The notes under the pieces: model-generated
What the model was told of the DNA's origin: nothing
Seen by the model: only the letters and a program-made list of their open reading frames with translations
The model's database searches: none
Shown here: piece by piece, positions 9,542 through 17,361 of the stretch
Layout: every line of letters starts with the position of its first letter
Numbering within the stretch: position 1 is the stretch's first letter
Assembly: GCA_000063525.1 (NCBI GenBank)
Contig: CT978603.1
Location: 801,105 to 865,104 of the forward strand
Origin: Synechococcus sp. RCC307
GTDB taxonomy: Bacteria > Cyanobacteriota > Cyanobacteriia > PCC-6307 > Cyanobiaceae
Length of the DNA: 64,000 nt
Direction of reading: 5' to 3'
Made by a program: the position numbers and the translations under genes

Positions 9542-9565
9542 TCCAACTCGGCAGAACTATCCACG

Positions 9566-9590
9566 GCCCCTGCTTCGGTAGGGGCTTTTA
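9566..9590 (+). terminator. Terminator of RTX gene
   Basis: GCCCC stem around TGCTTCGGTA with GGGGC then TTTTA, 25 bp after the stop. The preceding 16 bp (9540-9555) are identical to the region after the RTX subtilisin at 29431-29446 on the other strand, so the flank moves with the gene. Confidence 0.75.
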
Positions 9591-9643
9591 TTTGGGAGAT
9601 TGGATGGAGATCGGCTGATATCGCTCTCTGGCACACGGTTTAT

Positions 9644-9661
9644 GAGTACATCAAATAATCA
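9644..9661 (+). repeat. Right copy of 18-bp direct repeat
   Basis: Identical to 6463-6480, the rpoD 3' end. It lies just before a strong terminator, as expected if this was the original downstream flank of rpoD. Confidence 0.7.
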
Positions 9662-9687
9662 GCGCCATTCGCTGACTACATCTCTGT

Positions 9688-9713
9688 GCCCCTGCTTCGG
9701 CGGGGGCTTTTTT
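9688..9713 (+). terminator. Strong rho-independent terminator, probably the original rpoD terminator
   Basis: Perfect 8-bp stem GCCCCTGC / GCGGGGGC (one G-T pair) with a TTCG tetraloop, followed by six T. It lies 27 bp beyond the right repeat copy. Removing the insertion would place it about 27 bp after the rpoD stop. Confidence 0.8.
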
Positions 9714-9788
9714 GTGCTGTTGACCAGTTGCAAGCGAGGTCAATGCAATGTTTGTTGCCATCGTTGGTGGAGGTGATGGCAGGTTGCC

Positions 9789-11354
9789 TTGGAGCTTCGC
9801 CGCGATCTGGGGCTGAGAAGTCTCACCTTGGCCGTGGTGACCGGCACGATTGGCTCGGGTTGGTTGCTGGCCTCCTATTTCGCGGCGCGTAGCGCCGGTG
9901 CCGCCAGCTTGCCGGCTTGGTTGATCGGTGGTGCGATCGCCTTTTTGTTGGCGCTGGTGTTCGCTGAGCTGGGCTCGCGCATCACTAGCTCAGGCGCCTT
10001 GGCGCAGATTCCTTTGCTTAGCCATGGCCGCCTTTCGGGCTTCATTGGGGGTTGGAGCATCTGGATCACCTACCTCTGCGTGCCAACCATTGAGCTGTTG
10101 GCGATGATCGACTACCTCGCCAGCAGCGTGCCTTGGCTCACCAAAGATGCTGGCGACGTTCAGGTGCTCACCGGCTTGGGTTTGGCGGTGGCCATCGCCT
10201 TGATGCTGCTGTTCACCTGGATCAACCTCCGAGGTGTGGCAAGCCTGGCGCGCTGGATTGATTCGATCACAATCTGGAAATTGATCGTGCCGTTGGTGGT
10301 GGCGATGGTCTTGATGGCGCTCAGCCGCCATTGGGGCAATCTCACCATTGCTGTGGGCACGCCAACCGCAGGTGACGCCAGCACCGGTTTGCTGGCTGCC
10401 GTGGGTAGTGGTGGGATCTTGTTCTGCCTGTTGGGTTTTCGCACCGCCGTTGATTTAGCTGGTGAGGTGCGCAACCCGCAGCGCAATGTGCCGCTGGCAA
10501 TGGCACTTGGTTTGGGTATCAGCCTGCTGATCTATCTGGTTCTGCAGCTTTCCTTTCTGGTGAGCGTGCCGCCTGATCTGCTCACTTGTGGCTGGGCCAA
10601 CCTCAGCCTCACGCAGCACGGCGGGCCGTTGGCGGCGCTCGCCATCGGTCTTGGCTTGGGCTGGATGGTGGTGATCCTGTTGATCGATGCGGCCCTTTCT
10701 CCCAGCGCCACTGCCATGGCCTATGTGGGGGTCTCGGCTCGGATCAGCTGGATGATGGGCCGCTGCCGGCTGCTGCCAAAACCCTTCGGGCACACCAATC
10801 GCCGCGGTGTTCCCGATGTTTCGATCATCGCCAGCTTGTTGGTTGGCTCGGCGATGTTGCTGATTGGGGCTGGATGGCAACAGGTGGTGTCGTTTTTAAC
10901 GGCAGCGCAGATGATTGCCCTGGCCATGGGGCCTCCCAGCCTGCTGGCCTTGCGCCGGCAGCTCCCCAACGAAACGGGCCACTTCGTGGTGCCGTGGGGA
11001 ACGGCGACATCCGCATTGGCCTTCATTGCAGCCAGCTGGGCAGCGATGTGGTGCGGCCGTGTGGCGCTGCAGGGCGCCGTGCTGGCCATTGGGGCGCCGA
11101 GCTTGATCTATGCCCTCTATTGCTGGCGGCGCGGTGCAGCGATTGAGATGCGCTCTGGGGCTTGGTGGGCCCTGTATTTGGGTGTGTTGCTGCTTGATCT
11201 GGAGCTCTTCAGCACCGGGCAGCCCTTAGAGCTCGGCACCATCGCCCATCTGCTGGTGCTGGCAGGGCTATCGCTGTTGGTGCTGCCGATTGCGGTGCGC
11301 ACCGCCTTGCCTCAGGTGTCTCCGGATGCTCTGACCAATAGGCTCGATTCATGA
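9789..11354 (+). CDS. Amino acid permease (APC superfamily)
   Basis: 521 residues with about 12 hydrophobic segments. It opens with the APC signature (LTLAVVTGTIGSGWLLASY), matching the broken first helix that binds the amino acid. GGAIAFLLALVFAELGSRI and a later AVDLAGEVRNPQRNVP (family consensus) support the call. Start is TTG at 9789: an in-frame stop lies at 9774 and no ATG precedes the conserved first helix. It overlaps the DUF1824 gene by 4 bp. Substrate cannot be read from sequence. Confidence 0.85.
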   Translation: MELRRDLGLRSLTLAVVTGTIGSGWLLASYFAARSAGAASLPAWLIGGAIAFLLALVFAELGSRITSSGALAQIPLLSHGRLSGFIGGWSIWITYLCVPTIELLAMIDYLASSVPWLTKDAGDVQVLTGLGLAVAIALMLLFTWINLRGVASLARWIDSITIWKLIVPLVVAMVLMALSRHWGNLTIAVGTPTAGDASTGLLAAVGSGGILFCLLGFRTAVDLAGEVRNPQRNVPLAMALGLGISLLIYLVLQLSFLVSVPPDLLTCGWANLSLTQHGGPLAALAIGLGLGWMVVILLIDAALSPSATAMAYVGVSARISWMMGRCRLLPKPFGHTNRRGVPDVSIIASLLVGSAMLLIGAGWQQVVSFLTAAQMIALAMGPPSLLALRRQLPNETGHFVVPWGTATSALAFIAASWAAMWCGRVALQGAVLAIGAPSLIYALYCWRRGAAIEMRSGAWWALYLGVLLLDLELFSTGQPLELGTIAHLLVLAGLSLLVLPIAVRTALPQVSPDALTNRLDS

Positions 11355-11746
11355 ACCTCGACGACTTCCGCGGGCTGCGCACAGCTCCAGAACTCAATGC
11401 TGAGCAGCGCCAATCGCTGCAAGCCCAATTGCGTGATCGCCTCAGCGCCTGTGAGTGGTTCACCGTTGGCGTGATGGCTGCCAGCGCAGACGATGCCATT
11501 GCCGCTTTGCGTCAGCTCGAGGCCGCCTTGGGTTGGGATGCGCTGAGCCTCGGCGGCGAACCCTTGCCCGAAGGCGGTGTGTTCCTCAAAGGAAACCAAC
11601 GCAACGGCACGGCCATGGTGCGCGCCGAAGCCGGTTTGGGCTTGGGAATCTTGATTAGTGGTCAAGCCCCCAGCAACCCGGATGCCGAAGACACCTGGGG
11701 CCCGTTGCCGCTGGATTTCTTTGCCACTGAAGCAATCGGTGGCTAG
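11351..11746 (+). CDS. DUF1824 family protein
   Basis: 131 residues, soluble, overlapping the permease stop as ATGA, so translationally coupled. Features such as ACEWFTVGVMAASADDAI and the end DTWGPLPLDFFA fit DUF1824, a small cyanobacterial family of unknown function. It converges with the next gene, overlapping it by 4 bp. Confidence 0.75.
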   Translation: MNLDDFRGLRTAPELNAEQRQSLQAQLRDRLSACEWFTVGVMAASADDAIAALRQLEAALGWDALSLGGEPLPEGGVFLKGNQRNGTAMVRAEAGLGLGILISGQAPSNPDAEDTWGPLPLDFFATEAIGG

Positions 11747-12183
11747 CCGCCTTCAAAGCTGTCAGTGAAATCTTGGAAGGCCTGCTTCAGGCGCTCCAGC
11801 GGAGACGCTGCCTGGGGCACCTCTTGTTTGCTCTCTTCGCCGTATTGCGACAGCAACGCTGCTGCCGGCTCGAGCAATGAGGCGACGGCGCTTTTAAACA
11901 CCACCAGATCCTGCTGCGGGGTGAGCTGATCCAAGAACGGTTGCAGCGTCCAACCGCCTTCGTGTTCTTGCACCACACGCGGGCGCAGCAGTTGAAATGC
12001 CGGCTGTCCGTCGCGGTCGCTGGTGTGCCGCAGCCGCGCGATCAGCACGGTGCCACTGCTCATCAGCACCAACTTGATCGTGCCTTCCGCCAGTAAAGGG
12101 ATGGGTGCTTGCAGTGGCGCAGCCGCCTGCGCTGCAGCCCGAGCCGGGGTGGACTGAACCCCTTGAACCACCGGGCCAGGCAT
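11743..12183 (-). CDS. Conserved hypothetical protein
   Basis: 146 residues from the ATG at 12183. The first ~30 are low-complexity (Ala, Pro, Gln). The rest is soluble and alternates beta-like stretches (TIKLVLMSSGTVLIARLRH) with a helical C-terminus (PLERLKQAFQDFTDSFEGG). No known family recognised. It is transcribed away from hemC with 122 bp between the two starts, which must hold both promoters. Confidence 0.6.
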   Translation of the reverse strand: MPGPVVQGVQSTPARAAAQAAAPLQAPIPLLAEGTIKLVLMSSGTVLIARLRHTSDRDGQPAFQLLRPRVVQEHEGGWTLQPFLDQLTPQQDLVVFKSAVASLLEPAAALLSQYGEESKQEVPQAASPLERLKQAFQDFTDSFEGG

Positions 12184-12305
12184 GGCGGATGCAACAACTG
12201 TTGCAAAGCGTATCGACGCTGGAGCTGTTTTGTGCCTGGATCCAAGGGCCTGCTGCGTAGGGTGGAGAGCGCTCGAGGGCTGCTGCAGCGCCCTGTTCCC
12301 CCTGC

Positions 12306-13259
12306 ATGACGGCCTCTTCTTTGCGTATTGCCTCTCGCCGCAGCCAATTGGCGATGGTTCAGACCGAGTGGGTGCGTGATGAGCTCGCCAACGCTCACCC
12401 CGGTCTGGAGATCAGCATCGAGGCGATGGCCACCCAGGGCGACAAGATTCTCGATGTGGCCCTGGCCAAGATTGGCGACAAGGGACTGTTCACCAAAGAG
12501 CTAGAAGCTCAAATGCTGGTGAACCGGGCTGATATCGCTGTTCATAGCCTCAAAGATCTGCCCACCAACCTTCCAGAAGGGCTGATGCTCGGCTGCATCA
12601 CCGAGCGGGAAGATCCTGCCGATGCCCTGGTGATGCATGCCAAAAACAAAGACCTCACCCTGGCCACCCTGCCTGAGGGTGCCGTGGTGGGCACCAGCTC
12701 CCTGCGCCGTTTGGCCCAGCTCAGGTACCACTACCCGCACCTCACCTTCAAAGATGTGCGCGGCAATGTGATCACTCGCCTCGAGAAGCTGGATTCCGGT
12801 CAGTTCGATTGCTTGATCTTGGCGGCAGCTGGTTTGGGCCGCCTTGGCCTGGGTGATCGCATCCATGAGCTGATTGATCCTTCGATCTCCCTGCATGCCG
12901 TGGGCCAAGGCGCCTTGGGCATCGAATGCCGCGATGGTGATGCGGCTGTTCTCGAGCAAATCAAGGTGCTGGAGCACCGCCCCACCTCCCTGCGTTGTTT
13001 GGCCGAACGCGCGTTCCTGCGCACCTTGGAAGGTGGCTGTCAGGTGCCGATCGGCGTGAACACCCGTTTTGAAGGAGATGAGCTGGTGCTCACCGGCATG
13101 GTGGCCAGCCTTGATGGCAAACAACTCATCCGCGACGAGCTCCGCGCGCCTCAAGATCAGGCTGAGGACCTGGGCAATCGCTTAGCTGAGTTGCTGCGCA
13201 GCCAAGGTGCTGGCGAGATCCTCGCCAAGATCTTTGCTGAAGCCCGCCCTGAGGCCTGA
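12306..13259 (+). CDS. hemC: Hydroxymethylbilane synthase (porphobilinogen deaminase)
   Basis: Condenses four porphobilinogen molecules to hydroxymethylbilane on the way to heme and chlorophyll. 317 residues, normal length. Seen: [13 protein letters not shown] at the N-terminus, [22 protein letters not shown], and EGGCQVPIG whose Cys carries the dipyrromethane cofactor. The downstream carboxypeptidase gene begins 4 bp after the stop. hemE, a later step of the same pathway, is at 39.4 kb. Confidence 0.97.
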   Translation: MTASSLRIASRRSQLAMVQTEWVRDELANAHPGLEISIEAMATQGDKILDVALAKIGDKGLFTKELEAQMLVNRADIAVHSLKDLPTNLPEGLMLGCITEREDPADALVMHAKNKDLTLATLPEGAVVGTSSLRRLAQLRYHYPHLTFKDVRGNVITRLEKLDSGQFDCLILAAAGLGRLGLGDRIHELIDPSISLHAVGQGALGIECRDGDAAVLEQIKVLEHRPTSLRCLAERAFLRTLEGGCQVPIGVNTRFEGDELVLTGMVASLDGKQLIRDELRAPQDQAEDLGNRLAELLRSQGAGEILAKIFAEARPEA

Positions 13260-13263
13260 TGGC

Positions 13264-14793
13264 ATGACAAGCGGTCCTGCAGCCGAGCAGCTCAGGAGCT
13301 ACTTGCATCAAACCCGTCTGCTGAATTCGATCAGCAGCGCGCTGTATTTCGATCAAAACACTGTGATGCCAGCGGCTGCAGCCAGCTGGCGCGGTGATCA
13401 ATTGGCCCTGCTGGCAGCTCAAGCGCACCAGCGTCAGAGCTGTCAGGACTATGGCGATCTATTGGAGGCCGCTGAAGCTGAAGCCACTGGCGCCAGTCAG
13501 TCCAGTGCTGATATCGCTCATCAGCGCAACCTGGCGTTGCTGCGCCTGCAGTTGGAGCGCAACCGCTGCCAAGACAAGGAGCTTGTCGCTGCGTTGGTGC
13601 GCGCCCAATCCCATGGCAATGCCGTTTGGCAGGAAGCCAGGCGGCTGAACGACTTCAGCCTGTTTGCTCCGGCCCTCGAGCACATCATTCAATTGCGGCT
13701 CGAGCAGGCCACCCAGCTGAAGGCGGCTGAACCGGTTGAGCGCAGCCCTTGGGAAATCCTGGCGCAACCGTTTGAACCCGATATCAGCAAGCAGCGGCTT
13801 GAGGTGCTGTTTGATCCAATGCGGCAGCGCTTGCCGGCGTTGCTGGCGCGAGTTCCTGCCGCTAACGGGCCTTCTGCGGAGTTGCCGGAATCGCTGCAGG
13901 AGCAGCTCAGCGCTGATCTGCTCGAGAGCTGGGGTTACGACGACCAGCGCTGCCACCGCTCCCGCTCAGCCCATCCTTTCTCCTGCACCTTGGGCCCGCA
14001 GGACTACCGCATCACCACACGCGTGGTGGCCGGTCAACCCTTCTCCTGCTTTTTGGCTACAGCCCATGAATGGGGCCATTCGCTCTATGAGCAGGGCTTG
14101 CCCCACGACCAGCCCCATGCGTTCCCTTGGCCGTTGGGTGATGCCACCTCCATGGGGGTGCATGAATCCCAATCTCTGTTCTGGGAGTGCCGCGTGGCGC
14201 GCAGTGAAGCCTTCGCCCGCCGCTGGCATCCGCGTTTCTGCCTCGGTCTGGGCTCCGACCCTTGGGGCGCTCCTGAGCGTTTCTGGAAGGCGCTCAATCC
14301 CTTGCAGCCCGGCTTGATCCGCGTGGAAGCCGATGAACTCAGCTACGGGCTGCACATCGTTCTGCGCTACGAGCTGGAGCTGGCGTTATTGGAGCAGGGG
14401 CTGCCGGTGGCGGAGCTGCCGGAGCGTTGGAATCAGCGCTTTGCCGAGCTGCTGGGTCAACGGCCCAACAGCGATAGCAATGGCTGCCTGCAAGATATCC
14501 ATTGGGCCGAAGGCCTCTTTGGTTATTTCCCCTCCTATGCCCTGGGCCATCTGATCAGCGCCCAGCTCAGCGAAGCCATGGAGCGAGATCTGGGATCCCT
14601 GCCCGAGCTCATTGCCAGCGGCCAAGAGCAGCAGCTACGCCAGTGGCTAGCAGCACGGGTCTGGCCCCTGGGCCGCTCGGTGAATGGGGAGCAATTGGTG
14701 CAGCAGGTCAGCGGAGAGCCGCTCAGTGCTGCTCCTTTCCTGCGTTACCTGGAAGAGAAAGTCGAGCGTTTGCTCAGCGTTGAGGCTGCGTGA
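13264..14793 (+). CDS. Carboxypeptidase Taq-type metallopeptidase (family M32)
   Basis: 509 residues from the ATG at 13264. Zinc motif HEWGHSLYEQGL lies near residue 268, and GVHESQSLFWE follows with the third ligand; both are typical of M32. Other family markers are ALYFDQNTVMP near the start and YGLHIVLRYELE. It trims C-terminal residues from peptides in the cytosol. The 3' end overlaps the reverse-strand dehydrogenase gene by 20 bp. Confidence 0.92.
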   Translation: MTSGPAAEQLRSYLHQTRLLNSISSALYFDQNTVMPAAAASWRGDQLALLAAQAHQRQSCQDYGDLLEAAEAEATGASQSSADIAHQRNLALLRLQLERNRCQDKELVAALVRAQSHGNAVWQEARRLNDFSLFAPALEHIIQLRLEQATQLKAAEPVERSPWEILAQPFEPDISKQRLEVLFDPMRQRLPALLARVPAANGPSAELPESLQEQLSADLLESWGYDDQRCHRSRSAHPFSCTLGPQDYRITTRVVAGQPFSCFLATAHEWGHSLYEQGLPHDQPHAFPWPLGDATSMGVHESQSLFWECRVARSEAFARRWHPRFCLGLGSDPWGAPERFWKALNPLQPGLIRVEADELSYGLHIVLRYELELALLEQGLPVAELPERWNQRFAELLGQRPNSDSNGCLQDIHWAEGLFGYFPSYALGHLISAQLSEAMERDLGSLPELIASGQEQQLRQWLAARVWPLGRSVNGEQLVQQVSGEPLSAAPFLRYLEEKVERLLSVEAA

Positions 14794-15631
14794 GCTCATG
14801 CAGGGCGCAGTAATCCAGCCCATCAATCGCATTGCCCTGGGCTTGCTGCAGCAGATCCAGGATTCCTTGCAGTCCTGAAGCATCCAGCCCGGCCTGCTGG
14901 CTGGCTTGCAGGAACAGGCCGAGGTCTTTGCGCAGCAGTGCCGTACTGAAGTTGGGGGTGTCGTAGTGCTGATCCAACATCCGCTCCAGTTTTTTGTCGT
15001 AGGTGGGGGCATACACCGCGGATGGCCGCAGCACCTCCATAAAGTCCTCAACCGCCACCCCTTGCGCCTGCACCAAGCGCAGAGCCAGCGAAAACCCATG
15101 GGTGAGGCTGGCGATCAATTGATTGAGGGCCAACTTGCTGGCCATGCCACTGCCCACAGGACCCATCAGCCGTGGTTCGGCTGACAGCGTTTCCAAGATC
15201 GGGCGTTGGCGCTCAAACAGTTCAGCGCTCCCGCCTGCCATCACCAGCAAGCTGCCTTTCAGGGCCTCTGGCCGGCTGCCCAGAACCGGGGCCTCCAGGT
15301 AGGTGCCGTGTTGAGCCTTGATCTGCTGCTCAAGTGCCTGGCTTTCGGCAATGGCCATGGTGCCCATGCCCATCACGCAGCTGCCTTCAAGCTCGCCGAG
15401 CTGTTGCAGCACCGCCGCACTGGCCGGGCCATCGCGCAACACGCTGATCACCGTGTCGCAATCAGAGGCCCCATCAGACAGTGAGCTGATGGCTTGGCCG
15501 CCGGCCTCCAGCAGTGCTTGGCATTTCTCTGGGGTGCGATTCCACACCTTCAAGCTGTGGCCTTGCTCCAGCAGCCTGCGGCCGATGGCGCCGCCCAGCA
15601 GGCCAGTTCCAAGCAGTGCAATGCGGGCCAT
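14774..15631 (-). CDS. NAD(P)-dependent beta-hydroxyacid dehydrogenase family protein
   Basis: 285 residues. Begins with the Rossmann signature IALLGTGLLGGAIG and the NADP-friendly NRTPEK after the second strand. Catalytic-region features include GSGMASKLALNQLI, with the Lys-Asn pair of the 3-hydroxyisobutyrate/6-phosphogluconate dehydrogenase superfamily. Likely reduces small aldehydes or semialdehydes such as succinic semialdehyde (GLYR1/GHBDH-like), but the substrate is not determinable here. Confidence 0.85.
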   Translation of the reverse strand: MARIALLGTGLLGGAIGRRLLEQGHSLKVWNRTPEKCQALLEAGGQAISSLSDGASDCDTVISVLRDGPASAAVLQQLGELEGSCVMGMGTMAIAESQALEQQIKAQHGTYLEAPVLGSRPEALKGSLLVMAGGSAELFERQRPILETLSAEPRLMGPVGSGMASKLALNQLIASLTHGFSLALRLVQAQGVAVEDFMEVLRPSAVYAPTYDKKLERMLDQHYDTPNFSTALLRKDLGLFLQASQQAGLDASGLQGILDLLQQAQGNAIDGLDYCALHELTQPQR

Positions 15632-15747
15632 GGGGCGAGATGTGACAGTGATGTGACAGCAGACGCATTCCCCCGCAAATCAAGCCTCTAGGGGATGCAG
15701 CTCAGACGCACGTTTGGCGAAGAGTAGTCCTGCGTTTCATCACAGCT

Positions 15748-16170
15748 ATGCGCTTGCTTTGCTTTGCTGTCCCCTTGGCGGGAACCCTGAGCTTGCTGGC
15801 CAGCAGCTCGCTGTTTGCCGCTGCTAAGGCTCACCCCAATCACCATTGGCAGAATCGACGCGCCGCCCTGCAAGAGATGCCAGTGGTGCGTGATTACCCC
15901 GATGGCTATGGCACCGCTGCTCAATTGCCGGTGCGCCGAGCTTCATTGCGGAATGTCGCCCGCAGCGGTCAGCTGCTTGATCCTCAGGCGGCTCAACGGC
16001 GCTGCAACATCGGCCGCTTGATCGGCGGCCTGGCTGGCGGTGGCTTGGGCTATGCCGCCTCACGCCAAGACGGCCGCGCTTGGGCGATTCCGTTGGGTGC
16101 CCTATTGGGCTCCCAGGTGGGATGTCCGGTGGCCCAGGGCCAGGGACCCTTCGGTGGGCTTGGTTATTAA
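15748..16170 (+). CDS. Exported glycine-zipper protein
   Basis: 140 residues. The N-terminus is a signal peptide (hydrophobic PLAGTLSLLASSSLFA, cleavage likely after AAAKA). The mature part ends in a glycine-zipper hairpin, IGRLIGGLAGGGLGYAAS then IPLGALLGSQVGC, as in outer-membrane 17-kDa-antigen-like proteins. Probably periplasmic or envelope-associated; specific role unknown. Confidence 0.65.
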   Translation: MRLLCFAVPLAGTLSLLASSSLFAAAKAHPNHHWQNRRAALQEMPVVRDYPDGYGTAAQLPVRRASLRNVARSGQLLDPQAAQRRCNIGRLIGGLAGGGLGYAASRQDGRAWAIPLGALLGSQVGCPVAQGQGPFGGLGY

Positions 16171-16207
16171 TGGCTGGCTAGAAACGGCCTAAAGCTGCAT
16201 TGGCTTG

Positions 16208-16498
16208 ATGGCCGCCCATTTGCTCAGCACGACCGAGTGCGACGCCCTGCTGGCTCAACGGCCCCACTGGTCTGTGCAGCAGGGCAAGTTGCACCGGGAT
16301 CTGCAATTTGCTGATTTTTCTGAGGCTTTTGGCTTCATGGCGCGGGTGGCGCTGCTGGCCGAAGCCATGGGCCATCACCCGGAATGGAGCAACGTTTGGA
16401 ACCGGGTCAGCATTGATCTGGTCACCCATGACTTGGGCGGTATCTCCAGCCTTGATCAACAGATGGCTGAGCGCATTGATGCAATGGCCGCCGGCTGA
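16208..16498 (+). CDS. 4a-hydroxytetrahydrobiopterin dehydratase
   Basis: 96 residues from the ATG at 16208, preceded by an in-frame TTG. Pterin-4a-carbinolamine dehydratase signature: AEAMGHHPEWSNVWNRVSIDLVTHD, with the His-His-Pro active-site trio. Recycles oxidised pterin cofactor. It is followed by the LuxR-type regulator 11 bp later. Confidence 0.92.
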   Translation: MAAHLLSTTECDALLAQRPHWSVQQGKLHRDLQFADFSEAFGFMARVALLAEAMGHHPEWSNVWNRVSIDLVTHDLGGISSLDQQMAERIDAMAAG

Positions 16499-16509
16499 TC
16501 AGGCAAACC

Positions 16510-17214
16510 ATGCAGTTCCGCGTCGATGCTGAGATTCAAGCGTTAACACGGGATCTGCAAGCCCTGGCCATGGATCACCGCATTGTGGTGTGCACCAACA
16601 ATCGCCCTTATGCGATTGCGATGGCCACCAGCTTTGCCTGGGCCAGTGCCAGCCATCCCGGCCAACTCCTGGGTATTTGCACCAAACCGGCTGAGGCGTT
16701 GGCGTTGCTGCCTGATGAAGCACAGCCGGTGTTGGCGTTTGTCAGTGAGCATCTCGATGACGGTTCTGGATTGGAGCTGGTCAGCCAGCTCAAAGCCCAT
16801 GCCCCTGCAGCTGGTGCCATGGCCACCGTGCTCACCTTGGAATCGCTGGATGCCGCGACGGTGCGCCGGGCATGGCAAGGCCCAACCGATGCCTTGTTGA
16901 CGCAGCGCGGCCTGCAGGTGTCGGTGCTTGTCTCCGCTTTGGAGGCGTTGATGCAGGGATTGCGCTACGCGGGCCCGGTAGCCAGCCACGTCCTGCGCGA
17001 TGGCCCTGAGCGTTCTGCTCAAGATCTCAGCAGCCGGGAGCACAGCGTTTTGGAATTGGTTTGCGAAGGCTTCACCAACCGCGAGATTGGCCAGCACTTG
17101 CACATTGCTGAATCAACCGCGCGCGGCCATGTGCAGGCGATTATCGGCAAGCTGCATGTGCGTGATCGCACCGCCGCTGCAGCTGAAGGTGTTCGCCGCC
17201 ATTTGGTGGATTGA
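16510..17214 (+). CDS. LuxR-family DNA-binding response regulator
   Basis: 234 residues. The C-terminal ~65 residues are a GerE/LuxR helix-turn-helix (LSSREHSVLELVCEGFTNREIGQHLHIAESTARGHV). The N-terminal part has a receiver-like outline (VLAFVSEHLDDGSGLELVSQLK), but the acidic phosphorylation pocket is not clear, so it may act without canonical phosphorylation. Target genes unknown. Confidence 0.8.
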   Translation: MQFRVDAEIQALTRDLQALAMDHRIVVCTNNRPYAIAMATSFAWASASHPGQLLGICTKPAEALALLPDEAQPVLAFVSEHLDDGSGLELVSQLKAHAPAAGAMATVLTLESLDAATVRRAWQGPTDALLTQRGLQVSVLVSALEALMQGLRYAGPVASHVLRDGPERSAQDLSSREHSVLELVCEGFTNREIGQHLHIAESTARGHVQAIIGKLHVRDRTAAAAEGVRRHLVD

Positions 17215-17252
17215 TTCAGCCAATCTGAGGGTTAGCTGAGAGCGGTCTGTGT

Positions 17253-17303
17253 GATGGCTTGGTTATGACCAAAGCCATCTGAAAACCCTTCATTTGGAGG
17301 GTT
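17253..17303 (+). promoter_or_regulatory. Two adjacent hairpins before the chitinase gene
   Basis: First stem GATGGCTTGGT / ACC(A)AAGCCATC at 17253-17279: 11 bp, one bulged A, loop TATG. Second stem AACCCT / AGGGTT at 17284-17303, loop of 8. They lie 38 bp after the regulator stop and 59 bp before the chitinase ATG. The first may end transcription of the regulator although no T-run follows; the pair could also be a leader element of the chitinase mRNA. Confidence 0.4.
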
Positions 17304-17361
17304 CTGAGCGGTGCGCGATCGCCGCAGGCTGTGCGGGGTAAGCGCCTTGAAGGCTCCTCTT

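Larger units (their letters stand above)
6481..9643. mobile_element. Putative integrated element (remnant) behind rpoD
   Basis: 3.16 kb between the two 18-bp repeats. Contents: about 200 bp without a gene, a terminator, a truncated phage terminase large-subunit fragment on the reverse strand, an AT-rich leader and an RTX protein gene with its terminator. Base use is clearly more AT-rich than rpoD or hemC. No integrase is left, so it cannot move by itself. Reading the terminase fragment and the RTX gene as one insertion is an inference; they may have arrived separately at the same site. Confidence 0.55.
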
